A stretch of 64,000 bases of DNA from Tetmemena sp. SeJ-2015 (GCA_027382625.1 JAJKFJ010021767.1:206942-270941); one strand, 5' to 3'; counted from the stretch's first letter, positions 18,218-32,600 are shown. Notes: a model not told the origin generated them from the sequence alone. Numbers and translations: made by a program.

Positions 18218-21200
18218 ATGAAAGAAGCAGCAGCGGTTAACAATCGATCGGTTATTTCACCAACTCTCCAGACTTCAAACTCACAGATCTTCCCTCATAT
18301 AGAGAAGGTGCAGCGGGTGCCCAAACTTTCCATCTTGGAGTAGTCCATCAACCAAAACAAGTACCAGGACATCAAACTTGAGGTCATAAACTCACGCCAC
18401 TACTAGAAAGAGTCACTCTCCAATCGAAACACTAGTGGCATGATAGACTTGAAGTCCAACTACCTCTCAGCCACCACTTCAACCAACGCTAACAACTTAA
18501 CTAGTAGACTTGTGGGACAAGAACAGCAAAGTTTGGGCTATAAGAGATAGGCCTCTGAAGCCAGACTGCAGCAGAGTTTCTAAGTTGGCAAGACCTCTTC
18601 ACATGCATCTTATAACTTTTCTCTTTAATTTCTTTATCTCATTTGATGGAGGGTGAGGAGGATTCCCGCAGACTAGTTTCCCACAAGAAGCAAAGCATGA
18701 TGATGACCAAGTAATCCATGGACAGCATCAACGCCTTTTACTCTCCAACGAATCAAGGAAAGATCAGCCAGAAGTGGCAACGATGTCTAAGTCCCTACTT
18801 AACTCCACCTCCACTCTCGGTCTTAAGAAGCTTCCGAAATAGCAGTCATAAATTATATTCTATCTTTATAATTTCTCGAAGGGACCTTTGAACTTGTTTA
18901 AGAATGCACCACCTCAGATAGAAGAGAGCAGCTTGAAGCAGATGAACATTAACTCACTCCTGAGTTAGAAGGCAATCGTACAGCAGGTGATAACTTCTCA
19001 GAACAGAAACCACTTCGCAGTCCCTATTCTCAAATAAAGATGCCAATTACAACAGTCATAGGGAATCGAAGTCCATTTTCACAAGCATCAATCAGCTTGA
19101 GGATTAGAAGTAGTACCTACAATTGCAGCAATTCAACTCTTCTTATCATGATATAATGATGAGATATCTATGTTATGGATATGTTCTTTGGATAATACGA
19201 TGATCTCCAATAAGATCCTCAACCTCTCTAAGCTAATAGATAATTCTACTCTCAACGCTTTTGCTCCCCTACCTGATCACATAGCATTAAATTCATTAGC
19301 ATCATTATGATATTGTGATCCCGACTATCTTTCTTAGAGGAACAACTCAAAGCTGAACATCACAAGTGCAAGAGCAGCTGCCACTGGCTAAACTGGCTTC
19401 AAGCTCGCAGAGAGAAGTGAGAAACCAATTTTTAAGAGTAAGGTAATCCTCAAGTAGAAGGGAAGTAAGAACCTCATCACTCAGTTCGAACTGCTGGTTG
19501 ATTTTCAAAAATATTTTTAATGAGAATAAAATTCATCAAATACAAATACAGACTATATATAACAAAGCTTAGGACTACGAGGGAGGGAGGGTGAAGACGC
19601 TGTCAGTGGCTAAGTACATGGAGAAGAAGGAAGAGTTCTAACGGCAGCAAAAGGATCAGGAGAAGGTCATCGCTACTCTCAACCAGAAGATAGTGCTCCT
19701 CGAACTCAAGTAACCATTTCCAATTTCATCATTACCATTTCTTTAGGTGTGAGAGGCTGCAGCAGATCATCAACCAGACCGAGTATATTTATAAAATAAT
19801 TAAATGTTTATATGTGAGCAGAAGGGGTCAAGCTACGAGCAGAATGTCAACTAGCTACAGGACCAGATCGAGGAGCTGAATGAGCAGATGGTTGCCGTCC
19901 AGGAGACCGCCCACGCTGAGTTCAACCAGAAGGACAAGCTCCTCATTAAGTTAACCATATAAATTATAAATTATTATATTTATTAATTATATTTTCTGTA
20001 AGTTGTATGAGGAGCGAACTAGGAACCTGAACAAGGTGAAGCAGTACAAGGAGAAGCTGGAGGCGAAGGAGAAGCACATTGGGGAGTTCAGCACCAAGGA
20101 GAAGGAGTACCTCGACAAGATAGCCGACCTCCAGAAACAGATAAACAGCCAGAGCTCCAATCAATAAATTTAAATAATTTATTCAAATTTAATCTTTTTA
20201 TTATAGTTGAATGCTGAGACCAGAAGTAAGTTAACTAATATAAGAGAATAACATGCTGGGCTGACTGGTTGATATAGACATCTACATCCAGGAGCTGAAG
20301 AACCAGATCAACTAACTCAACGCCATCCAGAGGGAGAAGGGCTCCAAGCTGGAGGAGGTCACCACCAAGCTGCAGGACTTGGAGAGGGCAGTGCGCTCAG
20401 GCAAGTTCAGCAAACAAAACCTAGACCCCATTCATTTCCAAGTGTCACTGGAAGGCTTCCTGTTCAAGCTGTTCAACGACGATCCCTACTCGCTTTCCAA
20501 TAACATACGACTGGGACTGCAGATGAGCAACAAGAACATCCATCACACTCATTAAATACGTGAAGTGCAGGGTGAGTAAAGTTTAAATTGCTCATGCTGG
20601 TTTGGAGCAGAGGCTGCTTGCTGACAATAGCATTAACGACAAGAGCGGGGGTGGCACAACTACCAACGGAGGAGTGAGCATGGACACCTTCGGTAGCTAT
20701 CAGGTCATTGACATCAACCAAGTTAACTTCCTAAGGATTTATAATTTGTAATCGTATCTAACTTGAACAAGTTCCACTACGCCAAGCCAAAGCTAGCTTT
20801 GTTGATCGACCACACTTTCAACTCCAAGAGCAGTATGGTGTTCGAGCCACCCTACGAGTAGTGGCTGTTCATGACTGTGAGAGGCATCTTGGATTCCAAG
20901 TATGCTGAGATGGTCTGCATCGAAGACTCCTTCTCCTTCTACCAAGCTTCTAAGTTCATAGGTGAGTACACATCTTCATAATTAATCCTACTTTAGACTT
21001 CGTGTACTCCTGGTTGGGCAACTTCTGCGTCGACAAGACTTCGAAGATGGTGCGCAGCTTAGAGTTCTTCGAGAAGGATAAAGCTGATCAGATGCGTTTG
21101 TAGCTTCTGTTGGGACTGTAAGCTTCTCAAAACCTGAACGAGAACCTGTGGGAGTATAACAGCTTCGTTGAGTTCTTAGATGTATGGTTTTTGAGTTGTC

Positions 21201-21467
21201 TATAACTTTTTAGGATAAGCTGCAGGTGGATGAGCAGTGCTACTTCTTGCACTGCAGAAACCTACTCTTCAAAGGACCTCACCTGAAGGACACAGGCTCC
21301 CACCAGAGAATGCATTTGATATGATATTCAATACATAGTTTCTTTCGCTCTGCCTGAAGGACTCTCAGAAGAGTAACTCTAAATTATCTGTTCAAGAGAC
21401 TATCTACACCAAGTTCATCGCTTTTGAGAACTACGCAAATAATATATCCTAATAGTAGTCACATTGA
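18218..21467 (+). CDS. Large coiled-coil protein with a C-terminal globular region
   Basis: ATG at 18218 opens a polar N-terminal third (EAAAVNNRSVISPTLQTSN...). A dense coiled coil follows at 19590-20440 (EFQRQQKDQEKVIATLNQKI, LQDQIEELNEQMVAVQETAH, NKVKQYKEKLEAKEKHIGEF). The C-terminal part is more globular: NLDPIHFQVSLEGFLFKLFN, LALLIDHTFNSKSSMVFEPP, FVYSWLGNFCVDKTSKMVRS and ENLWEYNSFVEFLD. TGA is at 21465-21467. Introns end GTAACC...TTTAG near 19750 and GTGAGT...TTTAG near 20965. At least one IES (19953-20004) has a clean pointer, and several more lie near 18640 and 18850-19560. The coiled-coil and tail order suggests a structural or vesicle-tether role, but no family is recognised. Confidence 0.7.
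19953..20004 (+). other. IES, pointer TAAGTT
   Basis: 52 bp of almost pure A/T lie between TAAGTT (19947-19952) and TAAGTT (19999-20004). Excision joins KDKLLIKL to YEERTRNLNKV inside the coiled coil. Confidence 0.88.
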
Positions 21468-21533
21468 TAATATTTTCTTTGAATGATTGACGTTAGGGAG
21501 GTGTTGCTATGAATTTGCAGAATTCATCGTTGG

Positions 21534-24500
21534 GATTTGAGAATGACTTTAAATATAAGTTAGATGAAAAATATCATCGATTATACTTTTGACTTTTGCC
21601 ATTGTAGTCCCTCAGACCCTTGTACAACTACAAATAATAACTAAAAGGCATAATTTAGACATATAAGTTTAGACTAGTTGTTCTGGTATTGAGAGGTCTG
21701 ATTGGGCCCTGACTTGCCACCCAGTGCCTGCGTGAGTGACTGTTGCTTCTAATCAGTCTTTTGAGCTCTGCTGGCTTGATTGATCTGGTCAATGTTCTAT
21801 CTCAGATCCTTCATGCTCATGTCGTTCATCAAGAATTAGTGAATGGGGTCGCTAGAAACGTCATTCACTAATTGCAAATGGCTCATAAACTATCAATTTC
21901 AATTCTTGATTGATTGATGTCAAGTATACTCCTCGAGGCTGAGTTCATTCGGTGTTGCTAGATTGGCCCACTGCCCACGCTGTCATGAATAAAGCCAGAG
22001 TTACCACCAAACACTCGGGAAGAGTTCATCAGCTGCTTGCTAGATGAAGCCGGGTTGCTTAGATTCTGGTGAGTGGGTAGGGAGAGGAAGCTACCTTTGA
22101 CTTGCGAGATTCGAGGTGTTAGATATCGCTCTGGAAGATCTTTGCTTGGACAGTAGAGAGTTGATGGGGTTAGCTCCTTAGTTCTAGCCGTTAGTGTAGT
22201 AAGCAGATGAAGATTAGTTAAGCAAGTTTACAAATAAGTAGTACAGAAGCAGTGTTTACTGATTTAAAGTTCTTTGCTATGGAGTTATTGTGCTGGTGGC
22301 TGACTTTGTTATTGAACTGTCCATAGAGACTTGTGTTCTTCTGTGAGCCCATCGCCTAGGGTATGTCGTATTCATTTACGATAGTCTCCATCTCTTCTTC
22401 CTGCTTTTGCACTCGCAACTTCTCTCCTTCCTCGTTGTTGCTGGAGCCAAAGCCGAACACCTTAGAAAGTACTGAACCAAAGATCGAACTCTTGCTCGTG
22501 CTCTCCTCCTAGCTTAGGGCCTGAGTCTTATTGTTCACGGGCGATACCAGTGCCTTAGTACCTAAGATTGATGAAGCTCCAATCACTGTATTCTTATGTG
22601 AGTTAGCTCCTACTCTATTAAAGTTCTAGCTAGCTAGCGAGGAAGGATTATGCTAGTGGTGAGGGGAGCCCATTTAGTTGACTGGATTTCCTCTTTGCTA
22701 GGCTTGATTATTGAAGTTACTCACTGCTTATTGGTGATTATTTCCTTCCAGCTACTTTTGAGGAGTCTTGTTGAAGGTTGAAGTGATGAAGGATGAAATG
22801 GAGAAGCCCGTGTTCGCAGAATGAGGATGCTCTTACTCTTTCTTGTAACCAGATAAGCTCTGTGATTGCTAATTATTGCCAGTCTGTCTCTTCTTCAAGT
22901 CTTCTTTGCTTCTTTTTGAGAGAGCTGATACTTAGATGTCTCCTATCAACCCACTTATAGATCTCTACTTCTGTCCATCGTTTGTTAAAAATACAAAGCA
23001 CTTCTAAATGAGATAAAATTGTGCTGAATTATTCAAGCTGAAGTCCTTGTGCCTCGATTTAGAAATGGGGATGAGAAGCTTCGAAGATGTTCTTGGTGTA
23101 CAAGTTGACTTTCACCCCAGTCATTCTGTAATTGAACAATCTCTCAAATAATTAGCGGAAATGATAATAGCAATTGTAAATTTTCCAATCTAGTGATCTT
23201 TGTTGTTTCCTCATCTGCTTGAGAATCTTAGTGTTGAAAGTTGAGCTTTAAGTCCTTGATCTAAGATTCTAAATGCAAATAAGCTTATATATCGAGTATT
23301 ACAAGGATTTTCCAGGATCTTAAGGATCTGTTGGTACTTAGAGTTACTCTCCAACTCTTGCTGAAGCAGCTCTGTTGAATACATGTCCCTGAGAATACGC
23401 TTTAGTCGCACATACCACACTGCATAGAAAAACCAATCCCTAAAAAAGACTTAACTCTTCTCTATCTAAAACTTTTTCACTTACCTCACTATCAGTCTTC
23501 TTTTGCGTTTGAAGACAGGATCGAACTAAAGATGAGCTGGGGCGTTAGTGATTGGCTTTCGATGAGGTCTGTACTGCTTGAGATCCTTCGCCAAGTAGAA
23601 ATTTTAGCACAACTCAACTAGGTTGTTCATATCTTCCACCATTCTTGGTGTGATGTTGATTTCGAAAGGAGTCACAACTAGTGACACCGTTGAATCTTCA
23701 ACTAGTTTATCTTCAGACCTGAATACAGAAAGCTAGTTCTAGATGTTAGTACTGGTCACTAGGTATTGATAGGTCTATTCATGCTCCTTCATAAACGGTC
23801 TAAAGCGTTAGGATACATTTATCAATTGAGTAATTTACTAGAGTAGGAATCCTCTGAGGTCAGAGACTTCCATCGCCTCAAATATTTGGTACTTTAGATT
23901 TCTCGTCTGCTCCCACAAACTCGTGGGGATGTACATCTCGCTCATGCAGTTCCAGTACACTCGCAAGTTCTCCAGATTGCAGTTCTTAAGAAGCAGCAAT
24001 GGTTCATTGTTCACTTTCTGCAGCTGAGGCTTGTTTTAAGTCACAGATTCAAACCGCCACCTCTAGTCAGTTGCTTCCCAGCTCACTTTCTAAGAAATAA
24101 TTTCATCGCCATGATTTTAAGCTTAAATTAAGGATTTAATCCTTTAATTCGCAGAATCTAGAGTTACTACTTACATCAACCACAAGTCCAAAGGAGAAGG
24201 GAAATTCCCCATTGAAGACATCGTCTTCGTATCGAACGTGCACCCTATTGATCTTGAGTTTGAGATTTTTCAAGAAGTCAAAGGCTTGCTTTTCCCAGGT
24301 TTGTTGCTCTTATGAGTTCTGTCTCTTCACCTTTTTCTTCTTATCAATCTCCTCTATATAGAAAGTTCATACACTTGAATAATTTCAAGGACGCATAGTG
24401 TCAATTGAAACTGGTATGTTTCAATAGAATGCTAGTTTGACCCTACCTTTATCTTTCTTCCTGAGTTTGAGTTGATGTTAGAAGATGTTAAACATGTTAG

Positions 24501-25157
24501 AGCTGTCGTAGGAGTCATTTAGGTGCTGCTCGTTATCTTCCACATAGCTGTCATCGTTAGACTGCATTGAATAGTTTGGCCCCAGTATGATAAACAGATC
24601 TTCGATGTTCACTTCCACAGGACTGCTCCACATCGACAGCAGACTTATCTATAAGAAGAGATAAAGTTAAGATCAATCATTAGCAGTTAAAGATATCAGT
24701 AATTACTCGAAACTAGTTGTTGATTCCTTCTAAATGAAGGAAGGAGAAGTAATGAAAAGTAAAAAGGAAGGAATTTTATGAAAGAGCTTACCTTAAGTTC
24801 TAGTTTACCGATAGTTCCAGCTTTAAGCGCAAATGGCACCATCATAGATTAAAGCAGCTTGTTCGCTTTATTCGGTTTCACATTCACGTTGCTCAAGTTA
24901 ATATTCCCTAAAACAAAGTTGTTATTGATTCACGACTCATTCACTCATCCACTCGTTGAAGAGTGTTTATATTGTCATAAATTCATAGTAATGGCCTGTT
25001 ATAGAATAATAATCCACTTTCAATAGTATAAATGGATGCCACTTTCTCTCCCTTACTTACCCTTGAGGACTGACATTTCAAGTTGCGACTTGTCAAAGCC
25101 GAATAAATACTTGTCAAGGTAGGTCTTGACGCTCTCGTAGAGTTTATTCTTTAGCAT
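21534..25157 (-). CDS. Short VPS13-type chorein-domain protein (bridge-like lipid transfer)
   Basis: ATG 25157 opens MLKNKLYESVKTYLDKYLFG, then FDKSQLEMSVLKG, NINLSNVNVKPNK and VPFALKAGTIGKLELK. This is the N-terminal chorein motif of VPS13/ATG2-type lipid-transfer proteins. Further VPS13 signatures follow: WEKQAFDFLKNLKLKINRVH, VRYEDDVFNGEFPFSFGLVV, RWRFESVTQNKPQL and RDWFFYAVWYVRLKRIL. In known families the chorein end contacts the ER and the groove carries phospholipids between membranes. The rest is disordered and Q-rich, ending near TGA 21534-21536. Total coding is about 1,000-1,100 residues, roughly a third of a typical VPS13, with no repeating groove, VAB or PH regions seen. Several introns (for example GTAAGT near 24165 and 25070) and IESs interrupt it. 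Confidence 0.82.
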
Positions 25158-25531
25158 AGTTAGTTCTGAAATCCCTCGTCCTTGGAAAATTATGAGTGCC
25201 TTCCTTTTTCAAATTTTGAATTTAACTACTTTATTCCCTAATTATTATAATCTACCTCCCCTTTAGAAGCTTATGAGAGTGAAAATAGGAATGGGATAGT
25301 TAGAAATATACATTCTGAGAGAGGGTATATTCACTATTAGTGAAGCAAGTCAGATAGTATCATTGATAGATAAGAGAATAAATTAATCTCACTTGATTAA
25401 GAAAGCCAGACAAAGTGAAGAAGCAGAATCCAATAAATTCTAATAATTAATTACTCACAAAAAATCGCAAAGAGCTGAGAAATCAGATAAACCACCACCT
25501 CTATAACGTTGGATTAATTATAAAAAACACA
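25158..25531. other. Divergent promoter region
   Basis: 374 bp separate the divergent starts of the chorein gene and the histidine kinase. It is AT-rich and contains the perfect inverted repeat TTCACTATTAGTGAA near 25329. No gene is seen. It probably serves as a bidirectional promoter. Confidence 0.5.
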
Positions 25532-28500
25532 ATGATGGATAACAGTCTCGAAGACTCGCAGCCTCAGTCACTTCATCAGCGTCGTCTGCACCACGTACCA
25601 ACCTCACAACTCATTAAGAACCTCCTTGCAATTAAATTTGAGGAGATAAAGAACTCGGTCATCAAATTCCAAGAGAACCGCTACAAGTTTCTTGGTGCGG
25701 CATCTGTCTTGATGAATCTGGAGTTTCTTCTGCGTTGCTATATTTTCCCACTCTAGAAATCAAGCTGCCTGGGGTTTAAAGCCTCGGACGAAGGTGCGGC
25801 CACTCAACTAAACAGTGCACATTAAATTGGTCTTGATCCAGTAGCATCATTCTCCTGCATCTTGCCTAAAATGGACGAAGCTAGCTTGTCCTTTATTTCC
25901 ACTCAAAGCACTCTCATTCGAATAGGGGGCTTGATCGTGCTTTATTTTTTCTCACTCATGGTTCATCAGTATGTCAAGACCAATCTAGGTAAGAGTGAGT
26001 ATATGCACACGCTTCTTGACTTTAACCTTGCAATCATGTTCCTAATAATAAATTGCTTGCTCGGCCTCTATGATTGGGATCACAAAGTGTGCCTGACTTT
26101 TGTCTTTGTGGCTCTTTTTAGTAGAGTCGAGGAGTCGAGTGACAGCGAAGAAGCTGGTATGTAGCTATTACATCAAGAATCATTCATAGTATGATGAGTT
26201 ACTATAGCTTAATAGAATTAATCAGATGTTGAGTTAATAATTAAGCCCCCGTAAGAGAACAAGCATGCTTTCTTCTGTCAGTTTTTGAGAGTGGCCTTCA
26301 TTCTGCTGTTCTTGGGACCCTCACAGCAAGTTGCAGCTCTAGGGGCATTTGCATTCATGCTGCACACATAGCAAAAGCTCAGGAAGGATCACGAGCAGAT
26401 TAGATAACTCAGGTAGAGCCTAATAACAACAAAGTTATAAAGTTGCGAAGGTTATAAGCCATTGTATTTTAAAGATTGAGATGGGTAACGATATACAGAA
26501 GTGGAGGGGACTAGTTGAAAAATTCCCTAAGGACTCATCATAATCAATAAGCTATTAAATAATATATATGTTATCAATGTAAACTTGTTCATAGTTTAAG
26601 CAGTAGTGTCTGTACTCCAATCAAATGCTGACTCAGTAACTTCAAACATACTCAGAGAATGAGGCCGTTACCAAAGTGCTAACTGGTGCTTGAAAGGAGA
26701 ACCCTATGACGAAAAGCAGCTCTTTGGCAAAAAGAGTTCTCTGAATGCTATTCCGTCTCACATCAACACACATTTTTAAAACTAGCATCAGGCGCACTCT
26801 AACTATGGAGGCAGCTTTAATTAGGCACCCAGTGGGTTCTAAAAAAAGGATAGGGGAAGTAACGATCAGACACCAAGGTCTAGTGCAGCTGATCCCAACA
26901 CGGGCGCTTTCAATGCACAGTTCAACTCTTCCTTTAACTTTCTTTAAGTTTAGAATGAACTAATATTTTAATACTTTCACGGAAGGAAGAGTCTCAATAT
27001 TTATGAGAGTTCCTTCAAGCAACGTCAAAGCAGTTACAAAATTTTAACAAAATTAATTTAAAGCAGCAGATTTTCACATTTCAACTTCATGAACGAAGCC
27101 AAAAGCAAGAGCTTGATAATTGATATTTATACATTTAAACTAAGCATGCTAAAAACTAACGGTGTGCTGGCTGGGGCAAATGTCCTAGAACTAGGTTCAC
27201 CCCAAGCCTCTAAAGTAGAGACCATTAATTTTGACCAGAGCACTCACATTAATCATCTTATATCAATGACTTATTCATTTGTGATGAAAATTTAAGGAAT
27301 CTTGAGTACTCCTAGAGCGATCCGACAATCGACTACTCTAAAGCATTTATCCAACTTTATCGAATAGTTTTCCTTATAGATGAAGAATTAATTTAAACTA
27401 CAGTAGGCCTTCAGTAGATACAACTAACCAATCTATTTCTCAAAGCAGGCAATTAAGAAGCGACCGAGTCGCACTAACAGCTATGTGGAAGCCCAAACTT
27501 AGGCCAACATCAGACTTCACTCGCCCTTCACCTTCAAAATATGAACAGCCACTCAAATGCAAACCTCCTGGGTAGCAATAACGTAGGGACCAATAATTTC
27601 ATACTAGGTGGCATCTTCTCCAATAATCCAAACACTAATATATTGAGAGAGTATAACTTCATCATATCTTTGAATAAACAGCATGGGCATAGGATTAGTA
27701 GGCACTTAAAACTACTCCAACAATTAAAGGAAGCTATCAAACGGGGATAGCTTCTCAGCCTCTTAAAGCTTTATAGGCGAGTTAGTTATATATAGATGCC
27801 TTGCATTATTAAATTGAGTTCCAGTAGATTGAGAAAAAGGACTTTGAGATTCAGACATCTATGATTCAGTGGGGAGATGAGGACACATTCTCCTTGTGGT
27901 CAAAGATGTAACGGAGACCAAAAATTTCTCAAAAGTAAAACTGCAAAACAAGTACAAGTCGATGGCACTCTGCACGCTCTCTCATGAGCTTAGAACACCG
28001 TTCACAGTAAGCAAAATTATCCTTCTCTTTAATTTGCGTTTAGACATTTTGGAGTCTTTGAATAACATCCAAGAGTTCATTGACTATTAGGACATGTGTC
28101 AGCTCATGTACTACAAAATTGCAAACAGCAGCGCTATAATCCTCTTCCATAAGATCAATGACTTGCTCGTAATAGCTTTTCTCATCTTAACTAATCCCCT
28201 TTTTAGGATTACTCTCTGTTAGAGCAGCACAAGTTGCAAACTGAGAACTGTCAGTTCAAGCTTTGGGAGTGCATAAACTAGGTGATCGAGGCTTTTGAGT
28301 ATTAAGGCGCGGCTCAAGCAACTCAACTTCCAAATCTATTTCGATGTGAGCCTCCCTCAGACTATCACCTCCGATCCAAACCGCATCAAGCAGATCCTAT
28401 TCAACTTGATCTCCAACGCTATCAAATTCACTGAAACTGGCTTTGTAAAGATCATAGTATATTGCGAGCAAGCACAAGGCAAAGAGCAATCGCCGTCACA

Positions 28501-29444
28501 ACATAGTCTGTATCGAAGTGGAGGACACGGGAGTGGGAATTCGAAGACAGGAGATTCCCTATCTCTACGAGCTTTTTGGAATCAATAAGATCAACAAGGA
28601 GAAAAAGAATGTTGGCTTGGGGCTCAGTATATCTTACCTATTGAGTAAGAAACTTGGCAAGGCTCTCAAGGTTGATTCAGTTTATGGACAAGGCTCTATA
28701 AAGTATATTCTCAAATGCTGCATATAGTGTTGTGTACAATTTAGTTTAATAGGCTTCAAAGTGAAGGACCGAACTGTGCCACCTCCCCCTGTGGCCAAAC
28801 CAGATAATAGCTTCGACTTAAAACAACGATAAATTATGATAATTTTTTAGGATGAAATATTTTGAGACTTCAACTTAGACATGTCTTAAATAGAGGAAAA
28901 TAAGAGCGAGGACACTGAGGAAGAGATATCCCCAACCGATAAGTTACTAAGTACAGGTGCTCCTCTGAGAAAAAGGCATGCTCTTATATCCCATAATTGC
29001 ATTTTTCAAGTTCATACAGAGAGAACAGCAACAATATTTTTGGAAGTCACGACAGGCCCTTCAGGAATTTCAGTCACCAACGTCAAGCTTATTTAGAAAA
29101 ATGCCTTCTTGATTATGATTGTTTGAATTGTAGCAGAGAATTAAAACAGCAATGACTAGTTGAACGAGTACAGCTGCATCTTATTTGAGTGCATTAAAAC
29201 CAACTAGATTGAGAAAGTGCTGTTCAAGAACATAAGGACGATTGAGGTGATGAACCGCATCTCAGTGGGCCCTCTCTCTGATATCAGCAAAGCCATTCGA
29301 GAGTACTTCACTATTTCCCTGAAGGATATGGGCGATAATTTCCTCTCCTAGTTCATATTATAATTAAGTGGAGGAGTAATTAGTGGTTAGAAAACTCATT
29401 TATCGGGGAAATTCAATAAAATATAATAAATCCGTTTAATTTGA
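25532..29444 (+). CDS. Membrane histidine kinase (HisKA plus HATPase), no receiver seen
   Basis: ATG 25532 begins MMDNSLEDSQPQ. Several hydrophobic helices follow (TLIRIGGLIVLYFFSLMVHQ, LLDFNLAIMFLIINCLLGLY, FLRVAFILLFLGPSQQVAAL), so the protein is membrane-bound. After a long sensor region comes the HisKA H-box SHELRTPFT (near 27979; the His is the expected phosphorylation site). The HATPase N-box is DPNRIKQILFNLISNAIKFT (near 28375), the G1 box is DTGVGI, the F box LFGINKINKEKK, and the G2 box VGLGLSIS. The tail (FKNIRTIEVMNRISVGPLSD...) is unrecognised and ends at TGA 29442-29444. No receiver domain is visible. The next gene downstream carries one, so the two may act together or be one gene. 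Several IESs interrupt 26150-26280, 26400-26600 and 28010-28200. Confidence 0.82.
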
Positions 29445-29620
29445 AGTTAGAATTATAAATATAAATATATCTTCTCATATTAGAAAGTGCATTAAATTTT
29501 TAATAAATCATATTCTTTTAAATGGGAGCTTGTTTAAATATAGATCATATCTGAGATTAAATTAAATTGCACTCATTTCTTCTTTACTGAGTAGGATAAT
29601 AAAGAAGAAGCGAATTTTCT

Positions 29621-32600
29621 ATGACATTCAGGCAAGATAAAAGATCAGTCAGCAAGAATTAATATAGCTACTGGTAATATTTATATATATATATCTACTC
29701 CTCTTTTATTATGCCAAAGGATCTTAAATTCTAATCATATCTCATCTGTATTAGATTTTTTATTAATAAAATCATACTCAACCAAGGAGACCCTGTTCAG
29801 AAATCTGGCTCTGTAAACACCAAGCAAAGTCTCAACCTAGACCAGTCTTAGAAGAGCAATGGTGGTGGAGGTGGCAGAACTTAAACCCATGCTAATTATT
29901 TTATTAAGAAAACATTTTTGTAATCTTAAATTAGAAATTAGGTTTACTTCAACTTCTAGGCTTATAACTCAATTGCTGAAACCTTCTAAAAACTGCAGTC
30001 AAAGCCCCAAATCCCCCAGCCATAGAAGATAAATTTTATGTTTATTTGCATTACAATGTGAAATTGAAAGAGAGGAAGAACTTCAAAGCATACCTAGAAT
30101 GGGGCTGCTCCTAGCTAAGAGTTCAAGCGCGACAGTTCACTCGAGCTTTCTCGAGATCTTATGGAGTCATCTCATTTTTATACTCATGATCATCATAACT
30201 ATCATCTTTGATTATTTTTCATCTGAAGAGCCTGCCAGAAAGAACAAAAGGAAATTGACTGCTAAAAAAAAGAAATCGCTTAAAAACATTAGTTCATATG
30301 ATTAAGACTGCTTCAGGCCACCCCATATTGTAAGTTTCAAAGGAAGATTCAAACAACTTGCCATTTACTCCAGAGCACTAAGACTCAACCAAGCAAATCA
30401 CAAAATATTCCTTGCATTGATTATTAATACTTCCACTATTTATTTATAAATGTCCTATGGGCGCTCTAATTCACTTGTGCCTACAAGGAAGATGAAGACC
30501 GAAATTAGAGAGAGCAAGTTGGAAGTACAAGACGGGAGTCAACCCAATAATCTTGACCTAATTAATGTTGCAAGCCACTATTCTAGACGAGGAACATCAC
30601 AATAGAAAAGAAAGAAGCTCTTCAATGCAGCTAAAAATACTAAGGAATTGCCAAGCCATTTGAACGGCAACGTCGTAGTCTCTCAACATAAGTTTTTTAG
30701 ATTATAGTAAATCTATATCTCTGATAAGGAGCTCATGAGCTCAAACTTCCTATCGGGAAAGATTAAACTCCTATCTCCAAGGAAAAGAAATCCAGCGGAT
30801 TCCTCTGTCTCAAGTAAAAACACGAAGGGAGGTCTGAGGAATAACCTATAGTAGTTTGGAAAAAAGAAAAGTGTCAGGTAGATGTATCCTATTTTTATAA
30901 AGAATTAAAAATCTTTTCATAGAAATAAACCTAAGATAGATTAAAAGGTTTTGAGAGATCAGATCATCAACCATAAAGGAATAGCTGGATCTCATAAGAT
31001 GGACATCACAGCCATGTTTGGCTTTAGAGACCCTCACTATCAGATAAACTCATCCTCTGGCATGAACTATCTTCAGCAGTCAACTACAAACAATTTATCA
31101 AAGGGCAACTTCCGCTCTCAGTACGAGGATGTTCGCTCTCCAGAGTAAATGACCCAGAACAACCATCTCTCTCTTATGGCCTATTAAAACAATGACCCCG
31201 TCTCTATCTCATTCATTCATAGAGAGGGCGGAAACTACAGCCAGATGTTCTAGCCAATAGCTACTGATAGCAGAGAAAATCAGCTTGCTCCTCCTCAAAG
31301 TATGTAATAAGCCAGCAGGTATTTGGAATAGGGCTGGGGTGGGAGCGGGGCCAAGTCCAGGTATCAATAACCTCAACTAGAACCAAACTTACAAACTGAC
31401 ACTGAATGCTTGGTCACTGAATTCAATGAAGACGAAAAAATTATGAAGAACGAGAGAATCGGGATGTTAGATGACAGGGGTATAGAGAAGGGGTCTAAGA
31501 ATTAGCTTACGAAGCTCACTCGCAAACTTTTTTTAAATTCTCATTTGGATTTGTTGATGAGGTTTGAACTTGGAGCCTTTGACACTTTATTCTTCAACCA
31601 TTCCTAAAACATCAACGCACAAGATTCGAGGATGATCACTCAGAAGATTAACATTGAAATGCCTATAATCATCACACCGGCTGTAGATGATGTGCCTCAA
31701 GATCCCAGTTCTTACACCAACAACCTGAATAACATGATGAGTACGATAAATTAAGGTAACAAGAACCTAAGGACACCTTCTTCTGACTAGTCTAATAACA
31801 TTATGAATATAGGCTCTGGCGGGTAAATAGCAAGTGCCTCAAATGCCCAGATGCTTTTATCATCAAACAGGCATATCTATAGCAACGGCCAATTTGATTC
31901 TAGTAACTCGACACCTCTACAAAGAAACGGCCTCAGTAACAATACTTCAAACAGCGTGATACCACTTTAAGGTTAAAATCAAGACAACAGTGGGAATGGA
32001 GGAGCTAATTCAAACAACCCTTCTTAAAAATCGGCAGCTTCAGCCTCTCTTAGGTGCTAGTAATATGTATCCCTCGCAGATTCTCTCCCCGAATTTCAAA
32101 GCTGATAATACTCTAACTGGCGGTAATCTTTTTACTCTGTAACCTCCAGCTGCTCCTGCCCCACCTTAATAAGACTTCTTGAGAGTGAGAGTGGACCAGC
32201 AGCTAATGGATTCCTTTAGAGTGCAATCCTTCAACCAAAATAATTCCAGCTTGCTCAAATCTACTCAGACTGGATTTACATTTACACCCTCTATTAGTTA
32301 GTTGTGTTAATAATTGTTGGATAGTTCAGCCAAAATCAGTAGCCTTAAATTTTAGAGGGGAACTTATCAAATGCGTATCTTGGCAGAGATAACAACCTGA
32401 AGCCTGAAATTTTCAGAAGCATTAGAGCAGGCAACTTAAACGAAGACTCTCCCACTACCACCAAGATTCAGAAGATGATAGCGATCGAAGAGGGCTCAAA
32501 GAGAAACCAAGAATCCAAGTAGATGAATTCCTTATTAGCACCTTAAGTTAACAATCAAAGACCATTCATCGATTTTATTACAGTTCTTTTGATTTAGTTT

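Noticed and set aside
28295..28588. Standard-code break of the HATPase domain as a sign of a pseudogene
   Set aside because: The breaks are TAG/TAA Gln codons and IES frame changes. All HATPase boxes are intact when these are allowed for.
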